Positions 11,804 to 21,991 of a stretch of 64,000 nt of DNA are shown here, piece by piece. Position numbers and translations under genes: made by a program. The stretch is from Basidiobolus meristosporus CBS 931.73 (lineage: Eukaryota; Basidiobolomycota; Basidiobolomycetes; Basidiobolales; Basidiobolaceae). The notes beneath the pieces were generated by a model, which was given only the letters and a program-made list of their open reading frames with translations, was not told the DNA's origin and did not search any database. Where the stretch lies: the NCBI GenBank assembly GCA_002104905.1, contig MCFE01000166.1:1-64000 (forward strand), written 5' to 3'. Each line of letters begins with the position of its first letter. The first letter of the stretch is position 1.

Positions 11804-12352
11804 TTATTCCACACTGTCAGGCCAGACACAGGAAACGCTATTTCCCTCGGTAGCCTGGCAAACCGTTCCCTCCGCACAGGTGTTCTGGGTCCACGCACCA
11901 GAAACACACCATTGGAATGCTGGCGAAGACTCGTCAACACATTTGTATTGCCCTTCTTGACATTCTCCATCGCCCACAGGAGCGCCGGTTGGCTGTGGTT
12001 GTTGAGGTGTGTCATTGGAAGGATCTTCACTTGGCGAGGGTTCTTGTGTGTCAGAATCTTCTGTATTGGAGCCATCACCTTGTCCGGGTGCACTAGAATC
12101 ATCACTTGGGGTTTGCTCTGGTGCACCAGCATCATCTGAATCATCGGGCTCCTGTGGTGAGTTGGAGTCAGCATCTGAATCTGGGCTGTCAGGAGAGGGT
12201 GTCTGCGAGGAATCTGGGACGTCAGGAACATTGGTTTGAGGGTCTGTTGGTACTGATACTTGAGTGTCGGTTACTGCATTGTCTTGTGCGAGCACTTGCA
12301 CAGAGTAGAATGCTAGGAGGGCCAAAAGGGTTGCGGAGGTTTGGAATCTCAT
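11804..12352 (-). CDS. G2: secreted CBM19-type protein with acidic linker
   Basis: 182 aa, single exon. The signal peptide ends near VQVLAQ (residue 22). The linker (about 23-128) is unusually rich in Asp, Glu, Pro and Ser (repeats such as SPDSPDSD and EDPSNDTPQQ), so it is strongly acidic compared with its neighbours. The C-terminal six-cysteine CBM19 domain (CQEGQYKC, FQWCVSGAW, CAEGT, CVWP) is intact. Predicted extracellular chitin-binding protein without a catalytic domain. TTTATA at 12442-12447 is a TATA candidate about 90 bp upstream, and a perfect TTACGTCA lies at 12605-12612. Confidence 0.85.
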   Translation of the reverse strand: MRFQTSATLLALLAFYSVQVLAQDNAVTDTQVSVPTDPQTNVPDVPDSSQTPSPDSPDSDADSNSPQEPDDSDDAGAPEQTPSDDSSAPGQGDGSNTEDSDTQEPSPSEDPSNDTPQQPQPTGAPVGDGECQEGQYKCVDESSPAFQWCVSGAWTQNTCAEGTVCQATEGNSVSCVWPDSVE

Positions 12353-12604
12353 ATTGTCGTTGATTTATCGTCGGTAAGCTGTTGCTGATATGCTTCTCCA
12401 GACAGGTAGAACTGCTTTGAAAGAGCGAGAGATGGCAAGGATTTATACCTGAACTGAGGTCAGCGACAAGTCGAGACCCCAAGTGCAAGAATACAGACCG
12501 AGGTATATGACTTCTTTATGAGGAAGGTCACCTACACCGGTCATATAACCTTTGCGCATAGAGTCCTTACCCTAATAGCGAAAACTCGAATAATCAGAGC
12601 CTGG

Positions 12605-12612
12605 TTACGTCA
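12605..12612 (-). promoter_or_regulatory. CRE/ATF-type octamer TTACGTCA upstream of G2
   Basis: TTACGTCA is a canonical bZIP (ATF/CREB-type) half-symmetric site, here 253 bp upstream of the G2 ATG. The flank GGTTACGTCAGGGCTATTTT matches the GGTTACATCAG blocks of the paralogues and retains an intact CpG. Confidence 0.5.
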
Positions 12613-13140
12613 GGGCTATTTTTACGGAGCTACTAACGCCTATGGGTTTCAGCCTAACCCTAAAACCCTTCCATATGATAAACCTCCTTTCTTCTACTCG
12701 GCTCTAACAGCAATGCGCGTAAGGTTACGCCATGTTGATATTAATCTGCAAACATTGGTAAGCACTGGTCTATGATTGCACCGCAGTGGATTGTATTAAT
12801 GGAATGGTGCCCGGTTAAGATTATTTGGTGATATGGATTAGTGTGCTTGTTTACTGCTCCAACGGACTCAGTGGTCCTCGGCAAATTAGCCAATACAAAG
12901 CTGAATATTCCACCCCGCATTAAGGATTAGTACATGTCCCATCATTGACCCTAATTGCATTAGGCGGTTGGTTGTTCGTTGGAAAATCATTCGATATTTC
13001 CCGGTTCGCATTCTATCGGTGACGCTGGATGCTCACCATTTCGCATTGTTTCATGATGGAAGGAAATGGATTTATTCACGAACTTTGGTTTGATTTTAAT
13101 TGACTTGCTATTATATGTACTCATGAATAGGTTCGGTGAT

Positions 13141-13896
13141 TCATTCGCTGTCAGGCCAGTCACAGACGATGCCATCCCCCTCTACGGCCTTGCATACTGT
13201 CCCCTCCGCGCAAGTGTTCTGGCTCCACTTTCCAGAAACACACCAGTGGAATGCCGGTGAAGACTCGTCTGCGCATTTGTATTGCCCTTCTTGACATTCT
13301 CCATCACCTGCAGGTGCACCAGTTGGCTGTGGATGCTCAGGATCGGCAGTGGTGGGGCTATCGTCAACAGGGGGAGGACTGTTGCTTGCAGCTGGGTCGG
13401 CCGGGCTGTCGGTCCCTTCACTCTGGGTGGGCTCTGGTGGATTGGAATCGCTTGGCTCTTCGGTATGAGTTGGTTCTGCCGGGTTGGCATCACTCGCCTC
13501 TTCGCTTGGCGTAGGCTCCAATGTGCTGGTGGCATTGGGCTCATCGCTTTGGGTGGGCTCTGGGGTGCTGGTGGCATTGGGCTCATCGCTTTGGGTGGGC
13601 TCTGGGGTGCTGGTGGCATTGGGCTCATCGCTTTGGATGGGCTCTGGGGTGCTGGTGGCATTGGGCTCATCGCTAGGAGTAGGCTCTAGCGTAATGGAGT
13701 TGACATCCGAGCCTGGGTTACTTGGAGATGGTGCTTCGGTGGAAAAAGTTGGGGCAACTACAGAACTGATTACTTCAGTGACTGAGGCAACAGGTGCTGA
13801 TACCTGGGTCTCCAGAGAGGCAGTATCTTGCGCAACAATTTGCACGGAGTAGAGTGCCAGTAGGCCTAAAAGATTGGAGGCTATTTGGAATCTCAT
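13141..13896 (-). CDS. G3: secreted CBM19-type protein with 14-residue repeats in linker
   Basis: 251 aa from the ATG at 13896. The frame stays open upstream to 14028, but only this start gives the family signal peptide (LLGLLALYSVQIVAQ). The linker contains four near-perfect copies of a 14-residue unit EPTQSDEPNATSTP, each with an N-A-T sequon, followed by related EPT.SEE units. The C-terminal CBM19 domain is complete (CQEGQYKC, FHWCVSGKW, CAEGT, CDWP). It is the longest linker in the array. TATA-like TTTTATA at 13946-13952; octamer TGACATCA at 14085-14092, 189 bp upstream. Confidence 0.86.
   Translation of the reverse strand: MRFQIASNLLGLLALYSVQIVAQDTASLETQVSAPVASVTEVISSVVAPTFSTEAPSPSNPGSDVNSITLEPTPSDEPNATSTPEPIQSDEPNATSTPEPTQSDEPNATSTPEPTQSDEPNATSTLEPTPSEEASDANPAEPTHTEEPSDSNPPEPTQSEGTDSPADPAASNSPPPVDDSPTTADPEHPQPTGAPAGDGECQEGQYKCADESSPAFHWCVSGKWSQNTCAEGTVCKAVEGDGIVCDWPDSE
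13523..13690 (-). repeat. 42-bp minisatellite (4 copies) within G3
   Basis: Units starting at 13523, 13565, 13607 and 13649 differ at only a few bases. Unit length is a multiple of three, so copy-number change lengthens or shortens the linker without breaking the frame. Confidence 0.9.
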
Positions 13897-14084
13897 GATG
13901 AATCGGACTATGAATTGGTTTGCAGTGCTGTAGGTAAAAGCTCCGGTTTTATACTGAACAGTGGAGGCTTGCATTGGATGAAGAGCCAAGAGATTGCGCT
14001 GCTTCTTTGGGATGACCACATACAGCATGAATAGTCAACTTAATCACCGTGCTCTAAACTCAATTTCTAGATAGACGGTCATGA

Positions 14085-14092
14085 TGACATCA
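14085..14092 (-). promoter_or_regulatory. bZIP-type octamer TGACATCA upstream of G3
   Basis: TGACATCAGAGTTATTTTTA block, 189 bp upstream of the G3 ATG, aligned with the TTACRTCA blocks of the paralogues. Confidence 0.4.
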
Positions 14093-14504
14093 GAGTTATT
14101 TTTACTGCTCTTCCGTCGCCAATGTTTAGTCCGATTGTCATTCTTACTTCAATGCCCTTGTACCGATCTTAGTCATATCAGTAATGATGGAAAGCTCGTG
14201 CACCTACGCATAAACTTGGCATATTCCAAGGTGTCCATTGACTGGGAGGTTGTTGCTCACATTGGCGTTGGGGGGAGCAGTGAATGTGAACTCCGTTGGT
14301 TTCAATCACGGCCCCAGCATTCTGTTGCCAGATCTCGGGGATAAGCACCGGTCATCATTCGAATTACCCACCACCACGGTGTGGTGAATAGTCAGCACAA
14401 CAAATCATGTCTCGCGAAATTTCTTTGGATTTCAATTGAGAATGTTCCTAGCGTAATTGGTATTTTGTATGCATCCGTTGTACGGTTAGAAAGCCTCTGG
14501 TTCA

Positions 14505-14870
14505 TTCGTTTTCACCCGGCCAATCACATGCGCCAAGGATCGCTTCTATGGCAACATTCTATCGAGAAAATGTTTCGTGACCATCTTTCAGCAAAACACC
14601 ATCAGAACTCTGGTGAGGAGTCACTGGAGAAGTCATCTGGTTATAGGCTACGGATATTCGAATCCATCAATAGTGGTGCTGTAATTGATAGAAAATGAAT
14701 TGGTTACAGGATGGGGGTGCTGCTGGGCTCCCTACTGGGTTCCTCACTTTTGGTATGTCCCTGAATGTGGGAGCCGCTGGGCTCTTCATAAGGTTTGTTA
14801 CGGGGAGTTGAGATAACTGGTGATGAGGAAAATACTCTAGGTGGCTGACGATACTAGCGGAGACTGGTGT
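14505..14870 (-). pseudogene. Decayed CBM19 paralogue (psi-2)
   Basis: The minus strand contains a Ser/Pro/Glu-rich linker relic (EEPSREPSS) at about 14710-14790. A broken C-terminal domain follows, with DSSPEF, an in-frame stop, WCFAERW and then a frame shift before the last cysteines (14510-14640). It lies between G3 and G4. No intact signal peptide was found. Confidence 0.6.
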
Positions 14871-15579
14871 CTACGTTGCAGTGGTCCGGAAATCCTTATT
14901 GCTGAGGTTGAAATTTTGATGTTGATAGGTGCAGTCATGGTATGCTGCAATATGCATGTCTATTCAATAGCTGTGGTGTCTACTGTAAACAATAATGTCG
15001 CCGGCACACAAGAAAAACGAAATAATATTTACGCATGTCGGTGTCAGTGGCATCAAAAAGGCCTGTTTTGCTTATTTCGTAAGGGTTCCAACATCCTGTT
15101 TGTGAGTTCCAGCGGTTGGTTTACTAATTCGTACATGAATCAAGGATTCGATAAGCCCGGTAAGTGACACACAGTATATTTTTACCAGGAACATAGAATA
15201 TACGTTTCAACTAAATTCAATGATTTCAATTGTATCTAGTCGAAAGATTTTGATGTAGATCTTGAACACAGTGCGCTCAAATTCACCCAGGTGACTGAGG
15301 TGTTTGACTGAAACAGTACGGCAGTGTGGACCGTTGTTTGCGGAATAGAATAGGAACATGGTTGTTGGCCGTCATATCGTGGCGTTGTACTATAAGAAAT
15401 TGTAACTCAATTGCTCAAGCTAATTCGTCCAACATCCGAAGTTACTTTCCTACTTCTCGAATTCCAAATATGCTAGATGAATACAAATACTGCTCTTAAG
15501 CTTGGGATAGAAAATGCTTTATTCGATAATATACTTAGGATGTTCTCTTTGCTTTGTTTGAAATATGCTGAACCACTCA

Positions 15580-16242
15580 CTAGGCATAAATGGGCCAGTC
15601 GCAAGCAATACCGCCTCCTTCTACGGATTGACACATCGTTCCCTCTGCACATGCGTATTGCGTCCATTTGCCAGCAACACACCATTGGAATTGTGGTGAG
15701 GATGCATCTACGCACTTGTACTGACCTTCTTGACATCCGTCTTGACCAGTGGATGCATCGGTAGGTTGCGCGTCGTGTTCAGATTCGGTAGTTGCGCTAC
15801 TCGCTTCTGGAGTTGAAGAGGGGTTCATCACAGAACCTTCCACACTACTGCTGGGTGCTTCAGTTGGGGTGGACTCTGGTGTTTGGATACTATCGGGCTG
15901 TGTAGGCTCCGTGGTTGCAGAGACGGCAATTGATTCACTTTGAGTGGTCTCTGAGCCTCCTGAACTGGTTGGATCTGCGGTTTGCGTAGCCTCCGCAGTG
16001 TCCGAAGTACTTGGCTCTTCGCTTTGAGTAGGGACAACTGCACTGGAATCAACAGCCGAACTTGCGCTTGTGGGCAATGGTGCTTGAGTGGGATCAGGGG
16101 TGATGCCTGACGCAACACTCTGAGTGATCGAGGATACTGGCACTGAGTTTGGGGTCTCTGTGGTGGTGATATCCTGTGCGATCACTTGTACCGAGCACAA
16201 TGCAAGAAGTCCCAAGGTTGTGACAGAAACTTGAATTCTCAT
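15580..16242 (-). CDS. G4: secreted CBM19-type protein
   Basis: 220 aa, single exon. Signal peptide to about residue 22 (LGLLALCSVQVIAQ), a Ser/Thr/Glu/Pro-rich linker of about 145 residues, and a C-terminal CBM19 domain (CQEGQYKC, FQWCVAGKW, CAEGT, CDWP). The coding sequence is nearly identical to that of G5 (17125-17790) over almost its whole length, yet the promoter differs, so only the coding part was recently copied. TATA (TATTTATA on the plus strand) at 16314-16321, about 72 bp upstream; octamer at 16449-16456. Confidence 0.87.
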   Translation of the reverse strand: MRIQVSVTTLGLLALCSVQVIAQDITTTETPNSVPVSSITQSVASGITPDPTQAPLPTSASSAVDSSAVVPTQSEEPSTSDTAEATQTADPTSSGGSETTQSESIAVSATTEPTQPDSIQTPESTPTEAPSSSVEGSVMNPSSTPEASSATTESEHDAQPTDASTGQDGCQEGQYKCVDASSPQFQWCVAGKWTQYACAEGTMCQSVEGGGIACDWPIYA

Positions 16243-16448
16243 GGTGGCGAATTGTCTTGGTGTATTTGTAATATGTGAATTGCTTGATACTTAAGGGAGC
16301 CAAAGTGTTCCGGTATTTATAGGTGGGCGATTCCCAGCACAATGTCGAGATTCACATCGTAAGACTCTTGGGTTAGTCACATTGTGTGTGTTGCAGTAAC
16401 TTGGTCTCCGCTCCTCGAATCAGAGATGGTTTGGATCGGAAGTCATGG

Positions 16449-16456
16449 TTACATCA
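16449..16456 (-). promoter_or_regulatory. bZIP-type octamer TTACATCA upstream of G4
   Basis: Part of ATGGTTACATCAGAAG, 207 bp upstream of the G4 ATG. The same string recurs upstream of G5, G7 and G8. Confidence 0.45.
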
Positions 16457-17124
16457 GAAGCGTTTCGAATTCCCGATCGGAGTGATTCATTCGATGGATT
16501 CCAGTAACCCTCGTATTGACAACCGTTGAACGTTTGACACGCCAGTATCTGTGGCATTGAATAAAGAAATTTTTTATTTTCTTGGTCTTGGCGTGTATGA
16601 ATTCTAAATGATTGACGGTTAGTTGACCCTATCAGATATTTCATTTTACCACCTATGAACACCATATTTTTCGACCAAATTCCAGGACTAAATTCTAGGG
16701 TACTGATTACGTTCTTTCAAAATGTTTCGCATATATCTTAGTATGTTCGGTTTGCTCTATGGCCACCAGTCGAGATGGTATTTCATTGCAGATCATATGG
16801 ACATATGTAAATACATTTCACTTCCTACATCCACTGCTGCAGAATGCTCGAGTACTTGAAGAGAAGATTGATCAAACCGTTGGAGATTGTTGTGTTGGGA
16901 TACGGTAGGATTCTGTTGCTCGTTACTAGCCAAAACAATAAGCGCTGATTCGTATCATTGACTGTTGGTCCTTGCTTTTCCATGGTTTATTTGATCAATC
17001 CGAAATAACCAGTCCAAAAGTACCGTTCACATGCTTGAGAATGAAAAATGCTTTATTTCAATGATATACCAAGTGCTTATATTGCAGACTTTTTCGTTAC
17101 TGTGGTTGAAATGCACTCATCCAT

Positions 17125-17790
17125 TCACTCGGTATGATTTGGCCAACCACAAGCAATGCCGCCTCCTTCTATGGATTGACACATCGTTCCCTCTGCACAT
17201 GCGTATTGTGTCCATTTGCCAGCAACACACCATTGGAATTGTGGTGAGGATGCATCTACGCACTTGTACTGACCTTCTTGACATCCGTCTTGACCAGTGG
17301 ATGCATCAGTAGGTTGCGCGTCGTGTTCAGATTCGGTAGTTGCGCTACTCGCTTCCGGAGTTGAAGAGGGGTTCATCACAGAACCTTCCACACTACTGCT
17401 GGGTGCTTCAGTTGGGGTGGACTCTGGTGTTTGGATACTATCGGGCTGTGTAGGCCCCGTGGTTGCAGAGGCGGCAATTGATTCACTTTGAGTGGCCTCT
17501 GAGCCCCCTGAACTGGTTGAATCTGCGGTTTGCGTAGCCTCCGCAGTGTCCGAAGTACTTGGCTCTTCGCTTTGAGTAGGGACAACTGCACTGGAATCAA
17601 CAGCCGAACTTGCGCTTGTGGGTAATGGTGCTTGAGTGGGATCAGGGATGATGCCTGACGCAACACTCTGAGTGATCGAGGATACTGGCACTGAGTTTGG
17701 GGTCTCTGTGGTGGTGATATCCTGTGCGATCACTTGTACCGAGCACAATGCAAGGAGTCCCAAGGTTGTGGCAGAAGCTTGAATTCTCAT
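17125..17790 (-). CDS. G5: secreted CBM19-type protein, near-copy of G4
   Basis: 221 aa from the ATG at 17790. An in-frame extension to 17856 lies in the TATA-proximal leader and is not the start. Signal peptide, Ser/Thr-rich linker and complete CBM19 domain, almost identical to G4 but ending in a different tail (NHTE). Its promoter and first roughly 50 codons are nearly identical to those of G7 instead, so the gene is a mosaic. TATA at 17869-17876, about 79 bp upstream. Confidence 0.87.
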   Translation of the reverse strand: MRIQASATTLGLLALCSVQVIAQDITTTETPNSVPVSSITQSVASGIIPDPTQAPLPTSASSAVDSSAVVPTQSEEPSTSDTAEATQTADSTSSGGSEATQSESIAASATTGPTQPDSIQTPESTPTEAPSSSVEGSVMNPSSTPEASSATTESEHDAQPTDASTGQDGCQEGQYKCVDASSPQFQWCVAGKWTQYACAEGTMCQSIEGGGIACGWPNHTE

Positions 17791-18035
17791 GGTGGTTATC
17801 TGTGTTTCTTTTGTGTATTTGCAATAGCAAATGCTTGAGGTGATGATGATCAGCAACGAAAGTTGCAGTATTTATAGGTAAGTGGTCGTCAACTGAGTGC
17901 TGAAGTCCGCAAACTAAGACCAGGCGTGTTATATGTGATCATTTCAATCACAGAATTCCTATCTCTTGGCTATGTCATGATATGTTTGGTGTAGTTGCTT
18001 GACAATTGTTCTTGGGTTCAGAGCTGATTTGGATC
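17626..18035 (-). repeat. Duplicated promoter plus 5' coding block, copy A (G5)
   Basis: About 400 bp covering the G5 signal peptide, TATA box and upstream DNA, nearly identical to 19820-20226 in front of and within G7. Similarity drops sharply inside the linker of the two genes. Confidence 0.85.
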
Positions 18036-18046
18036 TGCAATCACGG

Positions 18047-18054
18047 TTACATCA
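18047..18054 (-). promoter_or_regulatory. bZIP-type octamer TTACATCA upstream of G5
   Basis: Part of ACGGTTACATCAGAGA, 257 bp upstream of the G5 ATG, just outside the near-identical block shared with G7. Confidence 0.45.
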
Positions 18055-18504
18055 GAGATGTCTCAGATCTCAATCTGTGATCATTCTGGTGGATTCATTC
18101 GACGGATTTCAGTAACCTTCACATTATCAACTGTTAAAAATTTGTCATGCCACTATCAGTGGCATCCAGAATGGTTGAGTATTCCCATTGGCATGGTCTT
18201 GGCTTATAATTCAACAGTCATTGACCGTCATCTATTGCTTGACGCAGGGATTATATCGCCTTAGAAAGAGATCTTCAGCGCCACAAAATAGAATCCAATA
18301 GGTCAGAATCCTTCGGAGTCGATCCGCTTCGATGCTCTATTCAAAAGATTCACATACTCACGTATATACAGGTACCGGAAGCAGCCGAGAGTAACCCTTG
18401 GGTGCATTATTGTTTTACATCATTCCAGCTGGTGACAGATACAATTGTTGATAGTTGTTTATTTATATACTTTTAGTATTGAAGTCGCGAAATCGAATGG
18501 CACT

Positions 18505-18874
18505 TCATTCATTGCTATTGGGCCAGTCACAAGCGATGCTGTTTCCTTCGATGGCTTTGCACACCGCTCCTTCCGCACATGTGTTCGGTGTCCACTTACC
18601 ACCAATACACCACTGGAACCCTGGCGAAGACTCACCGGTGCATTTGTATTGTCCATCCTGGCACTCCCCATCCTTCTCTGGTGCATCTGTTCGCTGTGCT
18701 TGCTCAGATTGGGCTGTGGAGCTACCCTTGGAGACTGATAAAGAACCGCTTCCCGTGCTAGGTTCCTCACTTTGAGCAGGCTCTGGCTGGATAGAACTTG
18801 TACCTGATGCTGGTTCAGTGGATGAAGCTGATTGGGTGGGGCCTGGAGAAACATCTGATGTGGCACTCTCAGTG

Positions 18875-18905
<31 letters not shown>

Positions 18906-19017
18906 ATGCTGGCCCAGAAACGGAGGTCTCCGTTGCTTGGATATCCTGAGCAATCACATGACCAGAGTAGAGAGCCAGGAATCCAAAGAGTGTGGTAGCT
19001 GAGGTTGGAATTCTCAT
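18505..19017 (-). CDS. G6: secreted CBM19-type protein with poly-Ser/Ala tract
   Basis: 170 aa, single exon. Signal peptide (FGFLALYSGHVIAQ), then a linker that begins with a run of Ser followed by Ala encoded by trinucleotide repeats, then a CBM19 domain (CQDGQYKC, FQWCIGGKW, CAEGA, CDWP). It is a near-copy of G9 (22574-23092) and differs mainly in repeat number. An AT-rich TATA-like element (ATATATATAC) lies at 19127-19136. No exact TTACRTCA was found upstream. Confidence 0.87.
18875..18910. repeat. Trinucleotide tract (GCT)4(GAT)7 in G6
   Basis: Encodes, on the minus strand, the Ser run followed by the Ala run of the G6 linker. The same site in G9 has about (GCT)7(GAT)6, so the tract length changes between paralogues. 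Confidence 0.85.
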
Positions 19018-19342
19018 CTTGCTGATTATGTATACTTACTCCAATACAAATACTAGGAAATGAGCCATTCCTCACATTTAGTGACTGGATACTAATATCC
19101 ATGTGAAGAAAAAGGAAATCTGTTGGAATATATATACAAATCCACTATCATGACTCAGCTCTGGTAGAGTATGTGACATTACGATCATGTTACAATATGA
19201 TGAGAAGCATTAATCACGATATTGTTCGAACCTGATAACCCACCCCTTGGCCTAATACTGTTTATATGCTTGTGAATGAAGAATATTTTATTTCAATGAT
19301 TTAGTGATGATTTTGTAAACATTCCGTTTTGCATTGATCGAC

Positions 19343-19981
19343 TTACTCGCGATCACTTGGCCAGTCACAAGCGATATTGTTTTCTTCTATGGATTTGCAC
19401 ACCGTTCCCTCAGCGCATGTGGTTTGCGTCCACTTGCCGAAAACACACCATTGGAATTGGGGCGAGGATTCATCAACACATTTGTACTGTCCATCTTGGC
19501 ATTCACTTTGATCAGCAGGTGTATCGGTGGGACGCGCGTGTACAGAATCAGTGGCTGTGCTACTCTCATTAGGAGATGAAGGATTCCCTACAGGACTTTC
19601 TCTAATGCTGCTAGGTGCTTCAGTTGAAGAAGACTCTGCTATTTGGCTGCTTTCAGGCTGCGTAGGCTCTGGAGTTGCGGAAGAGGCATTTGAGCTGTTT
19701 GATTTGCCTGACTCTCCATTTTGTGTAGTCTCTGGAGCTTCAGAGGTGCTTGACTCTTCGCTTGAAGTAGGTTCGACAGTGCTGGACTCATCAACTGTGC
19801 TAGTGCTTGTGGGTGATGGCGCTTGAGTGGGATCAGGGGTGATGCCTGACGCAACACTCTGAGTGATCGAGGATACTGGCACTGAGTTTGGGGTCTCTGT
19901 GGTGGTGATATCCTGTGCGATCACTTGTACCGAGCACAATGCAAGGAGTCCCAAGGTTGTGGCAGAAGCTTGAATTCTCAT
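19343..19981 (-). CDS. G7: secreted CBM19-type protein
   Basis: 212 aa from the ATG at 19981 (the in-frame extension to 20047 lies in the leader). The signal peptide and first part of the linker match G5 almost exactly. The middle linker (SSEESSTSEAPETTQNGESG) instead resembles G8. The CBM19 domain is complete (CQDGQYKC, FQWCVFGKW, CAEGT, CDWP). TATA at 20060-20067, about 79 bp upstream; octamer at 20238-20245. Confidence 0.87.
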   Translation of the reverse strand: MRIQASATTLGLLALCSVQVIAQDITTTETPNSVPVSSITQSVASGITPDPTQAPSPTSTSTVDESSTVEPTSSEESSTSEAPETTQNGESGKSNSSNASSATPEPTQPESSQIAESSSTEAPSSIRESPVGNPSSPNESSTATDSVHARPTDTPADQSECQDGQYKCVDESSPQFQWCVFGKWTQTTCAEGTVCKSIEENNIACDWPSDRE

Positions 19982-20226
19982 GGTGATTATCTGTGTTTCT
20001 TTTGTGTATTTGCAATAGCAAATGCTTGAGGTGATGATGATCAGCAAGGAAAGTTGCAGTATTTATAGGTAAGTGGTCGTCAACTGAGTGCTGAAGTCCG
20101 CAAACTAAGACCAGGCATGTCATATGTGATCATTTCAATCACAGAATTCCTATCTCTTGGCTATGTCATGATATGTTTGGTGTAGTTGCTTGACAATTGT
20201 TCTTGGGTTCAGAACTGATTTAGATC
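19820..20226 (-). repeat. Duplicated promoter plus 5' coding block, copy B (G7)
   Basis: Near-identical partner of 17626-18035. It includes the TATA box, the GCAATAGCAAATGCTTGAGG leader and the signal-peptide codons. Confidence 0.85.
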
Positions 20227-20237
20227 TGCAGTCATAG

Positions 20238-20245
20238 TTACATCA
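20238..20245 (-). promoter_or_regulatory. bZIP-type octamer TTACATCA upstream of G7
   Basis: Part of ATAGTTACATCAGGGT, 257 bp upstream of the G7 ATG. Confidence 0.45.
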
Positions 20246-21127
20246 GGGTGGTTCATTAACCACAATTGAGCACTTGGCATATATATGGATCGAATGTGGT
20301 TATGTATATTCGTTTATGTGGTCTTGGCATACTATCGAAGGTAGCATCTTGCTCTTTCCGGAAATGGCACTATGTTAGCTAGTGGATTCCCCAGGCTCTG
20401 AAACTGATCATCACCGGGATTTATGAACAATAGAGATCGGTGAAGCAATGTTCAGCGCTACTCTATGTCTTTGACCTGTATATTCCGTGTTTCTGATGAG
20501 CTCCCTGGATATTTTGCTTGGTAACTAGCCGTAATAATCAATAGTACGTTTCCTAAATTCATCTGTCACTTCACTTATGAATGATCGCCAACCTTTTTCT
20601 TATGCGCCTTAAATCATCCCGATCTTCGAGGATTGATCATAACAGTAATCACAAGCAATTGATGAATGAGAGCTGTGAAGATCCAAAGATATTTGTGAAT
20701 CATGCTATTTTCTTCGTTTCTACCGTTAGGCCGAGTATTCGCAATACCGATCCTCCCAATTTCCTTGCAGGGAAAGGGTATGAATTTGTTTATCCTCTAT
20801 GAATTACTCGGACAAACCATGGTTTACCTTGCTCAGGAAGGTTTTGGACAGTGACCACAGGTACTTGACATATGTAGTAAGAATTCGAGTGATGACGAGC
20901 GCCAGGGCTATTTTTAACAAGCCTCTACCACAAATAGATTGAACGTAGCTTGAAATTTATCCAGAAATGCTCGGTCCCCGCTATCTCTGTCTAATCGTTG
21001 CCCCATATTCTATCATCGGTTCAACCGCTATATCGCTTTATTTTAATTGGGGATACATACAAAAAGAAGCAATGGAGGTATTGATTTATTTTTGGCATTC
21101 AATTTTCTTTGTCGAATGTTACCTTGC

Positions 21128-21769
21128 TCATTCATTGTTATTGGGCCAGTCACATGCAATGCTGTTTCCTTCGATGGCTTTACACACCGTTCCTTCCGCA
21201 CATGTATTCGGTGTCCACTTGCCAGCAACACACCATTGGAATTGTGGTGAGGATTCAGCAACGCATTTGTACTGTCCACCTTGGCATTCATCTTGACCAG
21301 TAGGTGTATCAGTAGGTTGCGCGTGCCCAGAGTCGGTGGCTCTGCTACTCTCAATGACAGGTGAAATGGTATTCTCAACCGGATTATCCAAACTACTGCT
21401 GGGTGCCTCAGTCGAAGCAGGCCCTGTTGCTTGGATACCGACCGGCGAGCTTATCTCTTGTGTTGCTGAAGTAATCTCTAGACTGCCCGAACTGCCTGAC
21501 TCTCCATTCTGTGTAGTCTCTGGAGCTTCGGCGGTGCTTGACTCTTCGCTTGAAATAGGATCGGCAGTGCTGGAATCACCAACTGTGCTAGTGCTTGCGG
21601 GTGATGGCGCTTGAGTGGGATCAGGGGTGATGCCTGACGCAACACTCTGAGTGATTGAGGATACTGGCACTGAGATTGGGGTCTCTGTGGTGGTGATATC
21701 CTGTGCGATCACTTGTACCGAGTACAATGCAAGAAGTCCCACGGTTGTAGCAGCAGTGTAAAATCTCAT
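21128..21769 (-). CDS. G8: secreted CBM19-type protein, chimeric pattern
   Basis: 213 aa, single exon. Signal peptide (VGLLALYSVQVIAQ). The N-terminal linker matches G5/G7 (ITTTETPISVPVSS). The CBM19 domain ends KWTPNTCAEGTVCKAIEGNS, then IACDWPNNNE, closest to G6/G9. It therefore looks recombined between the two subfamilies. All six cysteines are present. TATA at 21846-21853, about 77 bp upstream; octamer at 21984-21991. Confidence 0.87.
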   Translation of the reverse strand: MRFYTAATTVGLLALYSVQVIAQDITTTETPISVPVSSITQSVASGITPDPTQAPSPASTSTVGDSSTADPISSEESSTAEAPETTQNGESGSSGSLEITSATQEISSPVGIQATGPASTEAPSSSLDNPVENTISPVIESSRATDSGHAQPTDTPTGQDECQGGQYKCVAESSPQFQWCVAGKWTPNTCAEGTVCKAIEGNSIACDWPNNNE

Positions 21770-21983
21770 ATTGATGATTGTCTTTTTGTTCTTGTCTTCT
21801 TAGTGAGTAGTTCTGGAGATACTTTTGTAGGGAGGAAAGTGCCAGTATTTATAGATGAACGATTGCCAACTGAATATTACCACTTGCATTGTAAGACTTG
21901 GACAAGATTGGTCACATTGTGTTGGCTGTAGTAACCTGACCACCGTTCCTCGATTCAGAACTAATTTGAATCAGTGGTCATGG

Positions 21984-21991
21984 TTACATCA
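21984..21991 (-). promoter_or_regulatory. bZIP-type octamer TTACATCA upstream of G8
   Basis: Part of ATGGTTACATCAGTTG, 215 bp upstream of the G8 ATG. Confidence 0.45.

Noticed and set aside
13523-13690. Regular 42-bp repeats as a CRISPR-like array
   Set aside because: The units are contiguous without spacers and encode repeats inside a secreted protein; the genome is eukaryotic.
12009-13852. Several plus-strand ORFs over G2 and G3 with Ser/Gly/Val repeats
   Set aside because: They are antisense shadows of the linker repeats in the real minus-strand genes.
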